From Streptomyces sp. NRRL B-1140 (GTDB lineage Bacteria; Actinomycetota; Actinomycetes; Streptomycetales; Streptomycetaceae): a stretch of DNA of 64,000 nucleotides. The translations under genes were made by a program, and so were the position numbers. The notes beneath the pieces were generated by a model. The model searched no databases and was not told where the DNA came from. It saw only the letters and a list, made by a program, of their open reading frames with translations. The DNA lies in assembly GCF_001280065.1 (NCBI RefSeq), contig NZ_LGEA01000093.1, positions 1 to 64,000 of the forward strand. Direction: 5' to 3'. Positions 33,046-41,440 of the stretch are shown here, piece by piece; the stretch's first letter is position 1, and each line of letters starts with the position of its first letter.

Positions 33046-33687
33046 ATGAACGCCATCCGGCCCGTGCCCCGCACCCTGCTCAGGGACCGGGCGTACGCGG
33101 CGATCCGGGACGCCATCGTGGCCGGGGAGATCGAGCCGGGCGCTGTGGTGCGGGACGCCGACCTCGCGGAGCGGCTGGGGCTGTCCCGGGCGCCGGTGCG
33201 GGAGGCGTTCTCCCGGCTGGTGGACGAGGGGCTGCTGGAGAGCAAGCCGCAGAGCTACACGCGGGTGACCCCGCTGGTGACCGCCGACGTGCGGGACGCC
33301 GCCGCCGTGGTCGGCGCCCTGCACGAACTGGTGACGAGGGTGGCCGTGCCCCGGCTGGGCCCCGCGGACATCGCGGCGATGCGGACCGCCAACAAGGGGT
33401 TCGCCGCTGCCGTGGACTCCGGGGACGTGGACGGGGCCTTGCGGGCCGACGACGAACTGCACGACGTCCTCGTCCGGGCGAGCGGCAACCGCGCCGCCGC
33501 CGCGACCGTCGCCCGCTACACCCCGCTGATCCGCCGCCTGGAGCGCAGGCGCTTCGGTGAGGGAGGCAGCTGCCGGTCCGCCGGGCTGCACGAGCGGCTG
33601 ATCGAGGCCTGCGCGGCCGGTGACACGGCCGCGGCGGTCCTCGTCACGGCGGAGATCTGGCGGGGGCTCGAGGAGCTCGCCGACTGA
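33046..33687 (+). CDS. GntR (FCD subfamily) regulator
   Basis: 213 residues: winged HTH ([21 protein letters not shown], residues 44-64) and an all-helical FCD domain with candidate metal ligands D/H (DELHDVLV near 148, and the His of LHERLIEA). It precedes the ACC deaminase gene by 29 bases in the same direction and probably controls it. Confidence 0.92.
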   Translation: MNAIRPVPRTLLRDRAYAAIRDAIVAGEIEPGAVVRDADLAERLGLSRAPVREAFSRLVDEGLLESKPQSYTRVTPLVTADVRDAAAVVGALHELVTRVAVPRLGPADIAAMRTANKGFAAAVDSGDVDGALRADDELHDVLVRASGNRAAAATVARYTPLIRRLERRRFGEGGSCRSAGLHERLIEACAAGDTAAAVLVTAEIWRGLEELAD

Positions 33688-33716
33688 ACCGACCCCCACC
33701 CAGGGAGGACGACCCC

Positions 33717-34733
33717 ATGTCCCTTTCCTCGTACGAGCGTTACCCCCTCCTCTTCGGGCCCTCGCCCGTCCACCCCCTGGAGCGGCTCACCGCGCACCTC
33801 GGCGGCGCGTCCCTGTGGGCCAAGCGGGAGGACTGCAACTCCGGTGTCGCCTACGGCGGCAACAAGACCCGCAAACTGGAGTACCTGGTCGCCGACGCCC
33901 TCACCCAGGGCTGCGACACCCTCGTGTCGATCGGTGGCGTGCAGTCCAACCACACCCGCCAGGTCGCGGCCGTCGCCGCCCGGGCCGGGCTCGGTTGCGT
34001 ACTCGTACAGGAGAGCTGGGTGGACTGGCCCGACGCCGTGTACGACAAGGTCGGCAACATCCTGATCAGCCGGCTCGCCGGGGCCGATGTGCGACTGGTG
34101 AAGGCCGGGTTCGGCATCGGCTTCAAGGAGAGCTGGGAGCAGGCGCTCCGGGAGGTCGAGGAAGGCGGCGGGAAGCCGTACGCCATCCCGGCCGGCGCCT
34201 CCGACCACCCGCTGGGCGGGCTCGGCTTCGCCGGGTGGGCGTACGAGGTCGCCGAACAGGAGCGGCAGCTCGGCGTCTTCTTCGACACCGTCGTGGTGTG
34301 CTCGGTGACCGGGTCGACCCAGGCCGGCATGGTCGCCGGGTTCGCCGCACTGGAGGAGGCGGGCGGGCGGCCCCGGCGCGTGCTCGGCATCGACGCCTCG
34401 GCGAAACCGGCTGCGACCCGCGGCCAGATCGCCCGGATCGCGCACGGCACCGGGCAGCTGATCGGCGTCCGGCGGGAGTTGACCGAGGCGGACGTCGAAC
34501 TCGACGAGCGGTACCACGCGGGCGTCTACGGCATCCCCGACGACTCCACCCTGGCGGCGATGCGGCTCGCGGCCCGGACGGAGGGGATGGTCACCGACCC
34601 CGTCTACGAGGGCAAGTCCATGGCCGGGATGATCGACCTCGTGTCGAGCGGCGGGATCGGCCGCGACAGCACGGTTCTCTACGCCCACCTGGGCGGGCAG
34701 CCGGCTCTGAACGCGTACAGCGCGCTGTTCTGA
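33717..34733 (+). CDS. acdS: 1-aminocyclopropane-1-carboxylate deaminase
   Basis: 338-residue fold II PLP enzyme that splits ACC, the plant ethylene precursor, to 2-oxobutyrate and ammonia. PLP Lys is K50 ([11 protein letters not shown]); the Ser of [10 protein letters not shown] near 77, the Tyr-Glu pair in [11 protein letters not shown] near 296, and the Leu of [10 protein letters not shown] near 324 are the residues that separate true ACC deaminases from D-cysteine desulfhydrases. GGGAGGACG precedes the ATG. It may lower plant ethylene or allow ACC use as nitrogen source. Confidence 0.92.
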   Translation: MSLSSYERYPLLFGPSPVHPLERLTAHLGGASLWAKREDCNSGVAYGGNKTRKLEYLVADALTQGCDTLVSIGGVQSNHTRQVAAVAARAGLGCVLVQESWVDWPDAVYDKVGNILISRLAGADVRLVKAGFGIGFKESWEQALREVEEGGGKPYAIPAGASDHPLGGLGFAGWAYEVAEQERQLGVFFDTVVVCSVTGSTQAGMVAGFAALEEAGGRPRRVLGIDASAKPAATRGQIARIAHGTGQLIGVRRELTEADVELDERYHAGVYGIPDDSTLAAMRLAARTEGMVTDPVYEGKSMAGMIDLVSSGGIGRDSTVLYAHLGGQPALNAYSALF

Positions 34734-34815
34734 CCGCCGGGGCGGCATGCCCAGGGGAATCTTCCGGCCCGCCGTCGGGTTGTCGCGGTCAGCCGACCCC
34801 TGTGGAGGAGCAGTC

Positions 34816-35220
34816 ATGTCCGACGAGCCAGCCGTTCGCGAACTCCGCCTCGTGGTCACCGCCGAGGACTACGACGCCGCGCTGCACTTCTACCGGGACG
34901 TGCTGGGCCTGCCCGAGCGCGGGGCGTTCGCCTCGGAGGACGGGCGGGTCACGATCCTGGAGGCCGGGCGGGCCACCCTGGAGCTGACCGACCCGAACCA
35001 CGCGGCGTTCATCGACGACGTCGAGGTGGGGCGGCGGGTCGCCGGGCACATCCGGGTCGCCTTCGAGGTGGACGACTCCGCCGCCACGACGGCGAAGCTG
35101 GCCGCCGCCGGAGCGGAGGTCGTCGCCGAGCCGACGCGCACTCCCTGGAACTCCCTGAACTCCCGGCTCGAGGCGCCGGGCGCTCTCCAGTTGACGCTGT
35201 TCACCGAGCTGGGTGACTGA
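34816..35220 (+). CDS. VOC family protein (glyoxalase-like)
   Basis: 134-residue vicinal-oxygen-chelate fold protein: two beta-alpha-beta-beta-beta modules (LRLVVTAEDYDAALHFYRDVLG and HIRVAFEVDDSAATTAKLAAAG). Candidate metal ligands E in LEAGRATLEL and E in TLFTEL. GGAGGAG at 34804-34810 defines ATG 34816. Function not predictable; 83 bases after acdS. Confidence 0.88.
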   Translation: MSDEPAVRELRLVVTAEDYDAALHFYRDVLGLPERGAFASEDGRVTILEAGRATLELTDPNHAAFIDDVEVGRRVAGHIRVAFEVDDSAATTAKLAAAGAEVVAEPTRTPWNSLNSRLEAPGALQLTLFTELGD

Positions 35221-35315
35221 CGGGGTGCCGTACGCGGGTGCGGGGCGGTGGGCCGGCCGTGGCGGGGGCCGGGCACCCGTCCTGCCGTCCCTGACGGGGC
35301 GGCTCTCGTGCCGGA

Positions 35316-35321
35316 TACAGT
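35316..35321 (+). promoter_or_regulatory. -10 box of leaderless lacI-type gene
   Basis: TACAGT is 7 bases before the GTG at 35329, and no ribosome site exists. Confidence 0.55.
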
Positions 35322-35328
35322 GCTGAGC

Positions 35329-36354
35329 GTGCCGACGGACAACCAGCGTGCGGAGCGGGCCGACGATGCCCGGCGCCGGGCCACCATCCACGACGTCGCC
35401 CGCCTGGCCGGGGTGTCACGGCAGACCGTCTCCCGCGCGGTCAACGACAAGGGTGAGATCGACCCCGGCACCAAGGAGCGGGTCCTGGAGGCGGCGCGGC
35501 TCCTGGACTACCGGCCCAGCCGTTTCGCGCGCGGGCTCGTCCAGAAGGGCGCGGTGACGGCGGGCCTGGTCATCCCGGACCTGCGCAACCCCTTCTTCCC
35601 CGAGGTGGCCGCCGGGGTGCTGGAGGCGGCCGAGCAACGCGGCTGGCAGGTCGTCGTGTGGGACTCCCGGATCGACGAGGCCCGGGAACGGGAGGCGCTG
35701 GACGTGCTCTCCCACCAGGCGGACGCGGTCGTGGGCTACTTCACGGACCCCGACGACATCCTCGCGCGGCACATCGGGGGCGTACCGCTGGTGCTGCTGG
35801 AGCGCGGCCCGCAGCAGACCCGGTTCGCGGCCGTGGGCATCGACGCCGCCACCGGTGTCGAGCAGGGCATGACCCATCTGTTCGGCGCGGGACACCGCAG
35901 GATCGGCATGCTGGACGGGGTGCACGGCCCGAGCCCCCGAAGACAGGCCTTCCTCGAGCAGGCGCGGCGGCTCGGCCTGCCCGTCGACGAGGGATGGGTC
36001 GTGGTGTGTCCCGAGCACAGCGTGGCGGGCGGCGAGTCGGGCATGGAGCGGTTGCTGACCGAGCGGCCCGGGATCACCGCCGTGTTCGGCTTCAACGATC
36101 TGATCGCGATCGGCGCGATGCGCGCCGCCCGCCGGCACGGCCGGAGCGTTCCGGACGGGCTGGCCGTGCTGGGCTTCGACGGTCTTGCCCTGGGAGAGCT
36201 GGTGGAACCCGCCCTGACCACCCTGCACATCGACAAGCGGCGCCTGGGGCGGCTTGCCGTGGAACAGGTGGTCCGGCTGCGCGCGGGCGAGGAGCCGCTG
36301 CGGGGCGCGGACGCGTGGGTGACACCCGAACTCGTGGTGCGCGCATCCGCCTGA
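35329..36354 (+). CDS. LacI family transcriptional regulator
   Basis: 341 residues. The LacI HTH (ATIHDVARLAGVSRQTVSRAVNDKGEIDPGTKERVLEAA) lies near 22-60, followed by the hinge helix (YRPSRFARGLV) and a periplasmic-binding-like sensor domain (VIPDLRNPFFPEVAAGV, VFGFNDLIAIGAM, VLGFDGLALGEL). No sugar operon lies next to it, so it may act on a distant target. Leaderless GTG start. Confidence 0.92.
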   Translation: MPTDNQRAERADDARRRATIHDVARLAGVSRQTVSRAVNDKGEIDPGTKERVLEAARLLDYRPSRFARGLVQKGAVTAGLVIPDLRNPFFPEVAAGVLEAAEQRGWQVVVWDSRIDEAREREALDVLSHQADAVVGYFTDPDDILARHIGGVPLVLLERGPQQTRFAAVGIDAATGVEQGMTHLFGAGHRRIGMLDGVHGPSPRRQAFLEQARRLGLPVDEGWVVVCPEHSVAGGESGMERLLTERPGITAVFGFNDLIAIGAMRAARRHGRSVPDGLAVLGFDGLALGELVEPALTTLHIDKRRLGRLAVEQVVRLRAGEEPLRGADAWVTPELVVRASA

Positions 36355-36416
36355 CGTCCCGGTCGCCCCGCCTCTCCTCGGCGGATCGGGCGGGGGCGGG
36401 CCGGCGTGGGCGTGCC

Positions 36417-36432
36417 CCTTCCTTCCTTCCTT
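36417..36432. repeat. (CCTT)4 tetranucleotide repeat
   Basis: Four CCTT units, then a G/C tract (GGCCGGCGGGGGGGCC), about 70-90 bases before the next regulator gene. Such repeats can slip. Confidence 0.6.
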
Positions 36433-36503
36433 CCGGCCGGCGGGGGGGCCGGGCCGTTCTCGGTAAGGTGCGCGGAGAGTCCCCGGTGGTGAGGAGTGGT
36501 CGC

Positions 36504-37079
36504 GTGGCGCAGGTCAGGCCCATGCGGGCGGATGCCCGGCGCAACTACGAGCGGTTGCTGACGGTCGCCGTGGAGGCGTTCGCCGAGCACGGGGAGGGTG
36601 CGTCCCTCGACGACATCGCCAAGCGGGCCGGGGTCGGCTCCGGCACGCTGTACCGGCACTTCCCGACCCGGCGGGCCCTGCTGGAGGCCGCCTATCTGGA
36701 CCGTATCGAGGCGATCGCGGCGCGGGCCGCTGTGCTCGCGGGGGCACTGCCCGCGGGTGAGGCGCTGGCGGAGTGGCTCTACGAGCTGGGCGCCGGGATG
36801 ATCCGGATGCGGGGACTGAAGGCGCTGCTGGGACCGGCCGTCACGGACTCCGGCTCCCTCGTGACCACGGCGTGCGGCGACGCGGTCAAGGTCGCGGCCG
36901 GGCGGCTGGTCCGCGCGGCGCAGGAAGAGGGGACACTCCGGGCGGACGTCGAGCCGGTCGACGTGCTGCGGCTGGCGCACGGGATGGCGACGGCGTCGGA
37001 GCTGGCGGACGGGGAGGGCCGGCACCTCCGCCGCTACCTGACACTGCTTCTGGAGGGGCTGGAGGCGGGCCGCCGCTGA
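36504..37079 (+). CDS. TetR family regulator
   Basis: 191 residues; the HTH (ASLDDIAKRAGVGSGTLYRHFPTRRALLEAAY) lies near 33-64 and is followed by a helical ligand domain. GAGGAG (36491-36496) stands 7 bases before GTG 36504. No adjacent target gene in the same direction; convergent with the TerD gene. Confidence 0.92.
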   Translation: MAQVRPMRADARRNYERLLTVAVEAFAEHGEGASLDDIAKRAGVGSGTLYRHFPTRRALLEAAYLDRIEAIAARAAVLAGALPAGEALAEWLYELGAGMIRMRGLKALLGPAVTDSGSLVTTACGDAVKVAAGRLVRAAQEEGTLRADVEPVDVLRLAHGMATASELADGEGRHLRRYLTLLLEGLEAGRR

Positions 37080-37090
37080 CCCGGCGAGCC

Positions 37091-37116
37091 GGACGCCCCC
37101 TGGTGCGGGGGCGTCC
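37091..37116. terminator. Bidirectional terminator
   Basis: Stem GGACGCCCCC/GGGGGCGTCC (37091-37100, 37107-37116) with loop TGGTGC between convergent TetR and TerD genes. Confidence 0.85.
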
Positions 37117-37135
37117 CCGGCCGCCGGAGCGTGAG

Positions 37136-38344
37136 TTACAGGGCCTGTGCCGCCGGCTTCACCATGCCCCTGACCGTGCGGGACTTCACGAAGTCGCCCA
37201 TGGCCGTCATCTCCCACTCGCCGGAGAACTGACGGATCAGCTTCGCCATCAGCACGCCCGTCTGCGGTTCGGCGCTGGTGAGGTCGAAGCGGACCAGTTC
37301 CTCACCGGTCGTGCCGTCCAGGAGGCGGCAGTAGGCCTTGGCGACCTCGGTGAACTTCTGGCCGGAGAAGGAGTTGACCGTGAAGACCAGGCCCGTGACC
37401 TCCTGCGGCAGGCGGCCGAGGTCGACCATGATGGTCTCGTCGTCACCGCCGCCCTCGCCCGTGAGGTTGTCGCCGGAGTGCCGGATGGCGCCGCCCACGA
37501 TCTGGAGCTTGCCGAAGTAGCAGCTGTCGATGTGGTTGCGCTGCGGGCCGTAGGCGATGACCGAGGCGTCCAGGTCGATGTCCTTGCCGCGGTACGCCGG
37601 CTCCCAGCCGAGGCCCATCCTGACCTGGGAGAGCAGGGGGCGGCCGCCCTTGATCAGGGAGACCGTCTGGTTCTTCTGGAGGCTGACACGGCCCTTGTCG
37701 AGGTTGATCTTCCCGGCGCCGGGCGCGGGAGGGGGCGGTGTGGCCGGGGCCGGGGGAGCGGCGGGCGCGGCGACCGGCGGGGCCGCGGGCGGCTGCACCG
37801 GGGCCGGCGGCGGGGTCACCGGCTGGGGCGGGGCGGCGGCCGGCTCCTCCACCGTGACCCCGAAGTCCGTGGCGATGCCTGCGAGGCCGTTGGCGTATCC
37901 CTGACCGACGGCGCGGGCCTTCCACTGACCGTTGCGCTGGTAGACCTCCACGATCACCAGGGCTGTCTCGCTGCCGAGCTGCGGCGGGGTGAACGTGGCC
38001 AGGACGGAGCCGTCGTCCGCGTTGCGGATCGTGGCCGTCGGCTCGATGCCCTGGAAGGTCTGGCCCGCGGCGTCCGGGCTGGCGGTGACGACGATCTTCT
38101 CGATGCCGGGCGGGAGGGCGGTCGTGTCGACCACGATCGCGTCCGGCGCACTGCCGCCGCCCGAGCGGTACGTCACGCCCGGGCCCGACGGCTGGTTGTA
38201 GAAGATGAAGTCGTCGTCGGAGCGCACCTTGCCGTCGGCGGTGAGCAGCAGGCCCGATACGTCGAGCCGCACCGGTGCGGCGACGTCCACCGTCACGCGG
38301 GCGGCGGACAGGGGGATGTTCGAGCCGGGGGTCATAGCTGTCAT
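37136..38344 (-). CDS. Double TerD-domain protein
   Basis: 402 residues with two TerD-like calcium-binding beta domains (about 1-155 and 215-400) joined by a 50-residue Pro/Ala linker (PQPVTPPPAPVQPPAAPPVA). The second domain carries the Ca-site motif (IDLDASVIAYG near 268, HSGDNLTGEGGGDDETI near 303); the first lacks an obvious full site. TerD proteins are linked to tellurite, stress and envelope signalling; Streptomyces has many. A second ATG at 38335 is possible. Confidence 0.9.
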   Translation of the reverse strand: MTAMTPGSNIPLSAARVTVDVAAPVRLDVSGLLLTADGKVRSDDDFIFYNQPSGPGVTYRSGGGSAPDAIVVDTTALPPGIEKIVVTASPDAAGQTFQGIEPTATIRNADDGSVLATFTPPQLGSETALVIVEVYQRNGQWKARAVGQGYANGLAGIATDFGVTVEEPAAAPPQPVTPPPAPVQPPAAPPVAAPAAPPAPATPPPPAPGAGKINLDKGRVSLQKNQTVSLIKGGRPLLSQVRMGLGWEPAYRGKDIDLDASVIAYGPQRNHIDSCYFGKLQIVGGAIRHSGDNLTGEGGGDDETIMVDLGRLPQEVTGLVFTVNSFSGQKFTEVAKAYCRLLDGTTGEELVRFDLTSAEPQTGVLMAKLIRQFSGEWEMTAMGDFVKSRTVRGMVKPAAQAL

Positions 38345-38399
38345 GCCGGGTGAACGAGCGAGGCGGTTTTGCCGTTCCCTTACCTTCGGGCCAATCGGG

Positions 38400-38621
38400 T
38401 CACCGGCGATTGCGCGGGTGGTTCCGGGCGGTGCGCTCGTTGCCGCGTTTGTAGTTGCCGGTCCAGCGGGCCATGACCAGCTGGGGGTCGGAGGCCTCGA
38501 CCTCGGCGAGGAACTGTTCGGCCCGCGGGCCGTTCAGAGTGGTCGCGGGGCGGCCGTGGTGGCTGATGCGGACGCTTCCGCCCGCGTGCTGCTCGAAGGT
38601 GAATCCATGGGGTCGTGGCAT
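38400..38621 (-). CDS. Small conserved hypothetical protein
   Basis: 73 residues: FTFEQHAGGSVRISHHGRPATTLNG, then EQFLAEVEASDPQLVMARWTGNYKRGNER. A short beta-beta-alpha type with a basic tail, probably cytosolic and perhaps nucleic-acid binding. Leaderless start: TACGCT, 6 bases, ATG. Family seen widely in Streptomyces, function unknown. Confidence 0.75.
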   Translation of the reverse strand: MPRPHGFTFEQHAGGSVRISHHGRPATTLNGPRAEQFLAEVEASDPQLVMARWTGNYKRGNERTARNHPRNRR

Positions 38622-38691
38622 GCCGTGAGCGTAGGGGGGAGGGGGCGGCTGCCCCACCGATTTTCGTCCGCCCCCGCCGCACCCGCAGGGC

Positions 38692-39681
38692 CTACGGCAC
38701 GACCACGATCTTCCGGCCGACCCCCGCCGCGAACTGTTCCAGGGCCTGCGGGTACCGCTCCAGCGGGATGCGGTCGCTGATGAAGACCTCCGGGTCGAGA
38801 ACACCGCCCGCGAAGAGTTCCGCCGCCCGCTCGAAGCTGTGCAGCACCGCCATCGAACCCGTGATGGTGATCTCCTGGTTGTAGATGCGGTACGGGTCGA
38901 TCGTCACGCGCGTCGCGTAGTCGGCCACGCCGAACTGCAGGAACGTACCCGCCTTGGCCACCCGGTCCAGCCCGTCCTGGATCGCCGCCGCGTTGCCCGT
39001 GGCGTCGACGACCAGGTCCCAGCCCTGCGGGCGGTCCAGTTCGTCGGCGGTCGCCGCCGACGCCGAGACGCCGAGGCGGCGGGCCGTCTCCAGCCGGGCC
39101 GGGTTCACGTCGACGACGTCCACGCTCGCCGCGCCCGTGCGCTTGGCCAGCTCCAGCATCATCAGGCCCATGGTGCCGGAGCCGTAGACCAGGACGTGCG
39201 CGCCGAGGCGGGAGCGGAGCACGTCGTAGCCGCGCACCGCGCAGGACAGCGGTTCCACGAGGGCGGCGTCCTCGGTGCGGACGTGGTCCGGGAGCTTCAC
39301 GCAGTTCGCCACCGGGGCGACGGCGTACTGTGCCGCGCCTCCGGCCGTGGTCACGCCGATCGCCGCCCAGCGTTCGCAGAGGTTGTTGTGGCCGGTACGG
39401 CAGTAGCGGCACTCGTAGCAGTACAGGGACGGGTCGACGGCGACCCGGTCGCCGACCGCCACCTCCGTGACCCGGGTGCCGACTCCTACCACCTCGCCCG
39501 CGAACTCGTGCCCGGGCACGATCGGCAGCTCGGGGGCGAACTCGCCCTGGAGGATGTGGAGATCGGTTCCGCACAGCCCGCAGGCGGCGACCTCGACGAC
39601 GACCTCGCGCGGCCCTGGCGCCGGGTCCGGGACCTCGGCGACGACGGCCTTGCCCACGGACTCGATGACGGCGGCCTTCAT
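38692..39681 (-). CDS. Zinc-dependent medium-chain dehydrogenase (polyol/sorbitol type)
   Basis: 329-residue MDR enzyme: catalytic Zn ligands C37 (ACGLCGTD) and HE of GHEFAGEV near 58, structural Zn cysteines in CYECRYCRTGHNNLC near 88-102, and a NAD fold (VYGSGTMGLMMLELAK) with D in VDVNPARLE, which favours NAD. Last gene of the ABC operon; ATGA overlap with the permease. It probably oxidises the imported polyol to a ketose. Confidence 0.92.
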   Translation of the reverse strand: MKAAVIESVGKAVVAEVPDPAPGPREVVVEVAACGLCGTDLHILQGEFAPELPIVPGHEFAGEVVGVGTRVTEVAVGDRVAVDPSLYCYECRYCRTGHNNLCERWAAIGVTTAGGAAQYAVAPVANCVKLPDHVRTEDAALVEPLSCAVRGYDVLRSRLGAHVLVYGSGTMGLMMLELAKRTGAASVDVVDVNPARLETARRLGVSASAATADELDRPQGWDLVVDATGNAAAIQDGLDRVAKAGTFLQFGVADYATRVTIDPYRIYNQEITITGSMAVLHSFERAAELFAGGVLDPEVFISDRIPLERYPQALEQFAAGVGRKIVVVP

Positions 39682-40502
39682 TTCACGGCTCCCAACGACA
39701 GACCCTGGACCAGCTTGTCCTGGGCGGCGAACCCCGCGGCGAGCACCGGCAGGGAGACGACGAGCGACGCGGCGCACACCTTCGCCAGGAACAGACCCTG
39801 GCTGGTGATGAAGCCGGTCAGGAAGACGGGAGCGGTCTCGGCGACCACACCCGTGAGCACCCGGGCGAACAGCAACTCGTTCCAGCTGAAGATGAAGCAG
39901 ATCAGCGCCGTCGCGGCGATACCCGGGAGGGAGATCGGAGCGACCACGCGCGCGAGGATCGTGGGCAGCGGGGCCCCGTCCACCTTCGCCGCCTCGATCA
40001 CCGCCACCGGGATCTCGGCCAGAAAGGACTGCATCATCCACACCGCGATCGGCAGATTCATGGAGGTGTACAGGACGACCAGCAGCCAGATGTTGTCGAG
40101 CATCCCGGCGTTCTTGGCGAACAGGTAGATCGGCAGCAGACCCGCCACGACCGGCAGCATCTTCGTGGAGAGGAAGAAGAACAGCACGTCCGTCCACTTG
40201 CGGACGCGGTTGATCGACAGGGCGTACGCCGCCGGGAAGGCCAGCAGCAGGACCAGCAGCGTGGAGGCCACGGACGCGACCGTGGAGTTGATGAGAGCCG
40301 GCCAGGGACTCGCGCCGCCGCCCGCGCCGAAGAACTCGCGGTAGCCGTCCAGCGTGAGGGCGGCGGTGAAGGACGGCGGGTTGGTCGCGGCGTCGGACTC
40401 CGAGTGGAACGACGTCAGCGCCATCCACGCGATGGGCAGGAAGAACACGATCCCGGCCAGCCAGGCCAGCAGACCCGTGCTGTTGCGGCGCAGGGCGGTC
40501 AT
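39678..40502 (-). CDS. Carbohydrate ABC permease (MalG type)
   Basis: 274 residues, six helices, with the EAA loop EAAKVDGAPLPTILARVVAPISLPG near 165-190. It forms the importer channel with the next permease. Four-base overlaps on both sides show tight coupling. No ATPase is encoded here; Streptomyces importers commonly share MsiK. Confidence 0.94.
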   Translation of the reverse strand: MTALRRNSTGLLAWLAGIVFFLPIAWMALTSFHSESDAATNPPSFTAALTLDGYREFFGAGGGASPWPALINSTVASVASTLLVLLLAFPAAYALSINRVRKWTDVLFFFLSTKMLPVVAGLLPIYLFAKNAGMLDNIWLLVVLYTSMNLPIAVWMMQSFLAEIPVAVIEAAKVDGAPLPTILARVVAPISLPGIAATALICFIFSWNELLFARVLTGVVAETAPVFLTGFITSQGLFLAKVCAASLVVSLPVLAAGFAAQDKLVQGLSLGAVK

Positions 40503-41440
40503 GCGCGGGACACCTCCTCGCGGAACAGGGACGACACCACGCGCAGGGCGAAGGTCGCGATGACGATCGAGCCGATGACCACCAGGACGCCCGCGGCCGA
40601 GGCGAGGCCGTTCTCGTGGGCCTGGTAGAAGCTCTGGTAGACGGTGTAGGGGAGGTTGGCGGTGCCGAGGCCCCCGGAGGTGATCGTGAAGACCGCGTCG
40701 AAGTTCTGGACGATGTAGATCGAGCCCAGCAGAGCGCCCAGTTCGAGATAGCGGCGCAGGTGCGGCAGCGTCAGGTGGACGAAGATCTGCCAGTCGCTCG
40801 CGCCGTCGACCCGGGCGGCCTCGATCTGCTCGTGGTCGCGGCTCTGCAGACCGGCGAGCAGGATCAGCATCATGAACGGTGTCCACTGCCAGACGAGGGA
40901 TGCCTCGACCGCGAGCAGCGGGGTGCTGGAGATCCAGTCGGGCTGTGGGCCGCCCACATAGTGCAACAGCCCGTTGAAAAGGCCGTATTCAGGGTTGTAG
41001 AGCACATGCTTCCAGAGCAGGGCGGCCGCGACGGGGACCACCAGGAACGGAGCGATCAGCAGGGTGCGGACGATGCCCCGGCCCCGGAACCTCCGGTCCA
41101 GCAGCAGGGCGAGCGCGAGTCCCAGCACCAGGCTGGCCAGCACCACCGACACCGTCAGCAGCACGGTCGTCCACACCGAGTGGCGCAGGTCCGCGTCGGT
41201 GAGAACCTCCCGGTAGTTGTCGAGCCCGGTGAAGTGCCGGGCGTCGGGATAGAGGGCGTTCCAGTCGAAGAAGGAGATCACCAGCGTCGCCACGAAGGGC
41301 AGTTGGGTGACGACGATCATGAAGATCAGGGCGGGCAGCAGCGGAGCCCGGGTGGTCCAGGCGCGCAGCCGGGCGGACGGGCGGCGGGCCGGGGCGGGTA
41401 TCCCGGGGGAGGCCACGGGGGCCGTGGTCGTGGCGGTCAT
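40499..41440 (-). CDS. Carbohydrate ABC permease (MalF type)
   Basis: 313 residues, six helices after a Pro-rich N-terminus; EAA loop EAARVDGASDWQIFVHLTLPHLRR near 220-243. The start ATG at 41440 overlaps the solute-binding gene stop. Confidence 0.94.
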   Translation of the reverse strand: MTATTTAPVASPGIPAPARRPSARLRAWTTRAPLLPALIFMIVVTQLPFVATLVISFFDWNALYPDARHFTGLDNYREVLTDADLRHSVWTTVLLTVSVVLASLVLGLALALLLDRRFRGRGIVRTLLIAPFLVVPVAAALLWKHVLYNPEYGLFNGLLHYVGGPQPDWISSTPLLAVEASLVWQWTPFMMLILLAGLQSRDHEQIEAARVDGASDWQIFVHLTLPHLRRYLELGALLGSIYIVQNFDAVFTITSGGLGTANLPYTVYQSFYQAHENGLASAAGVLVVIGSIVIATFALRVVSSLFREEVSRA

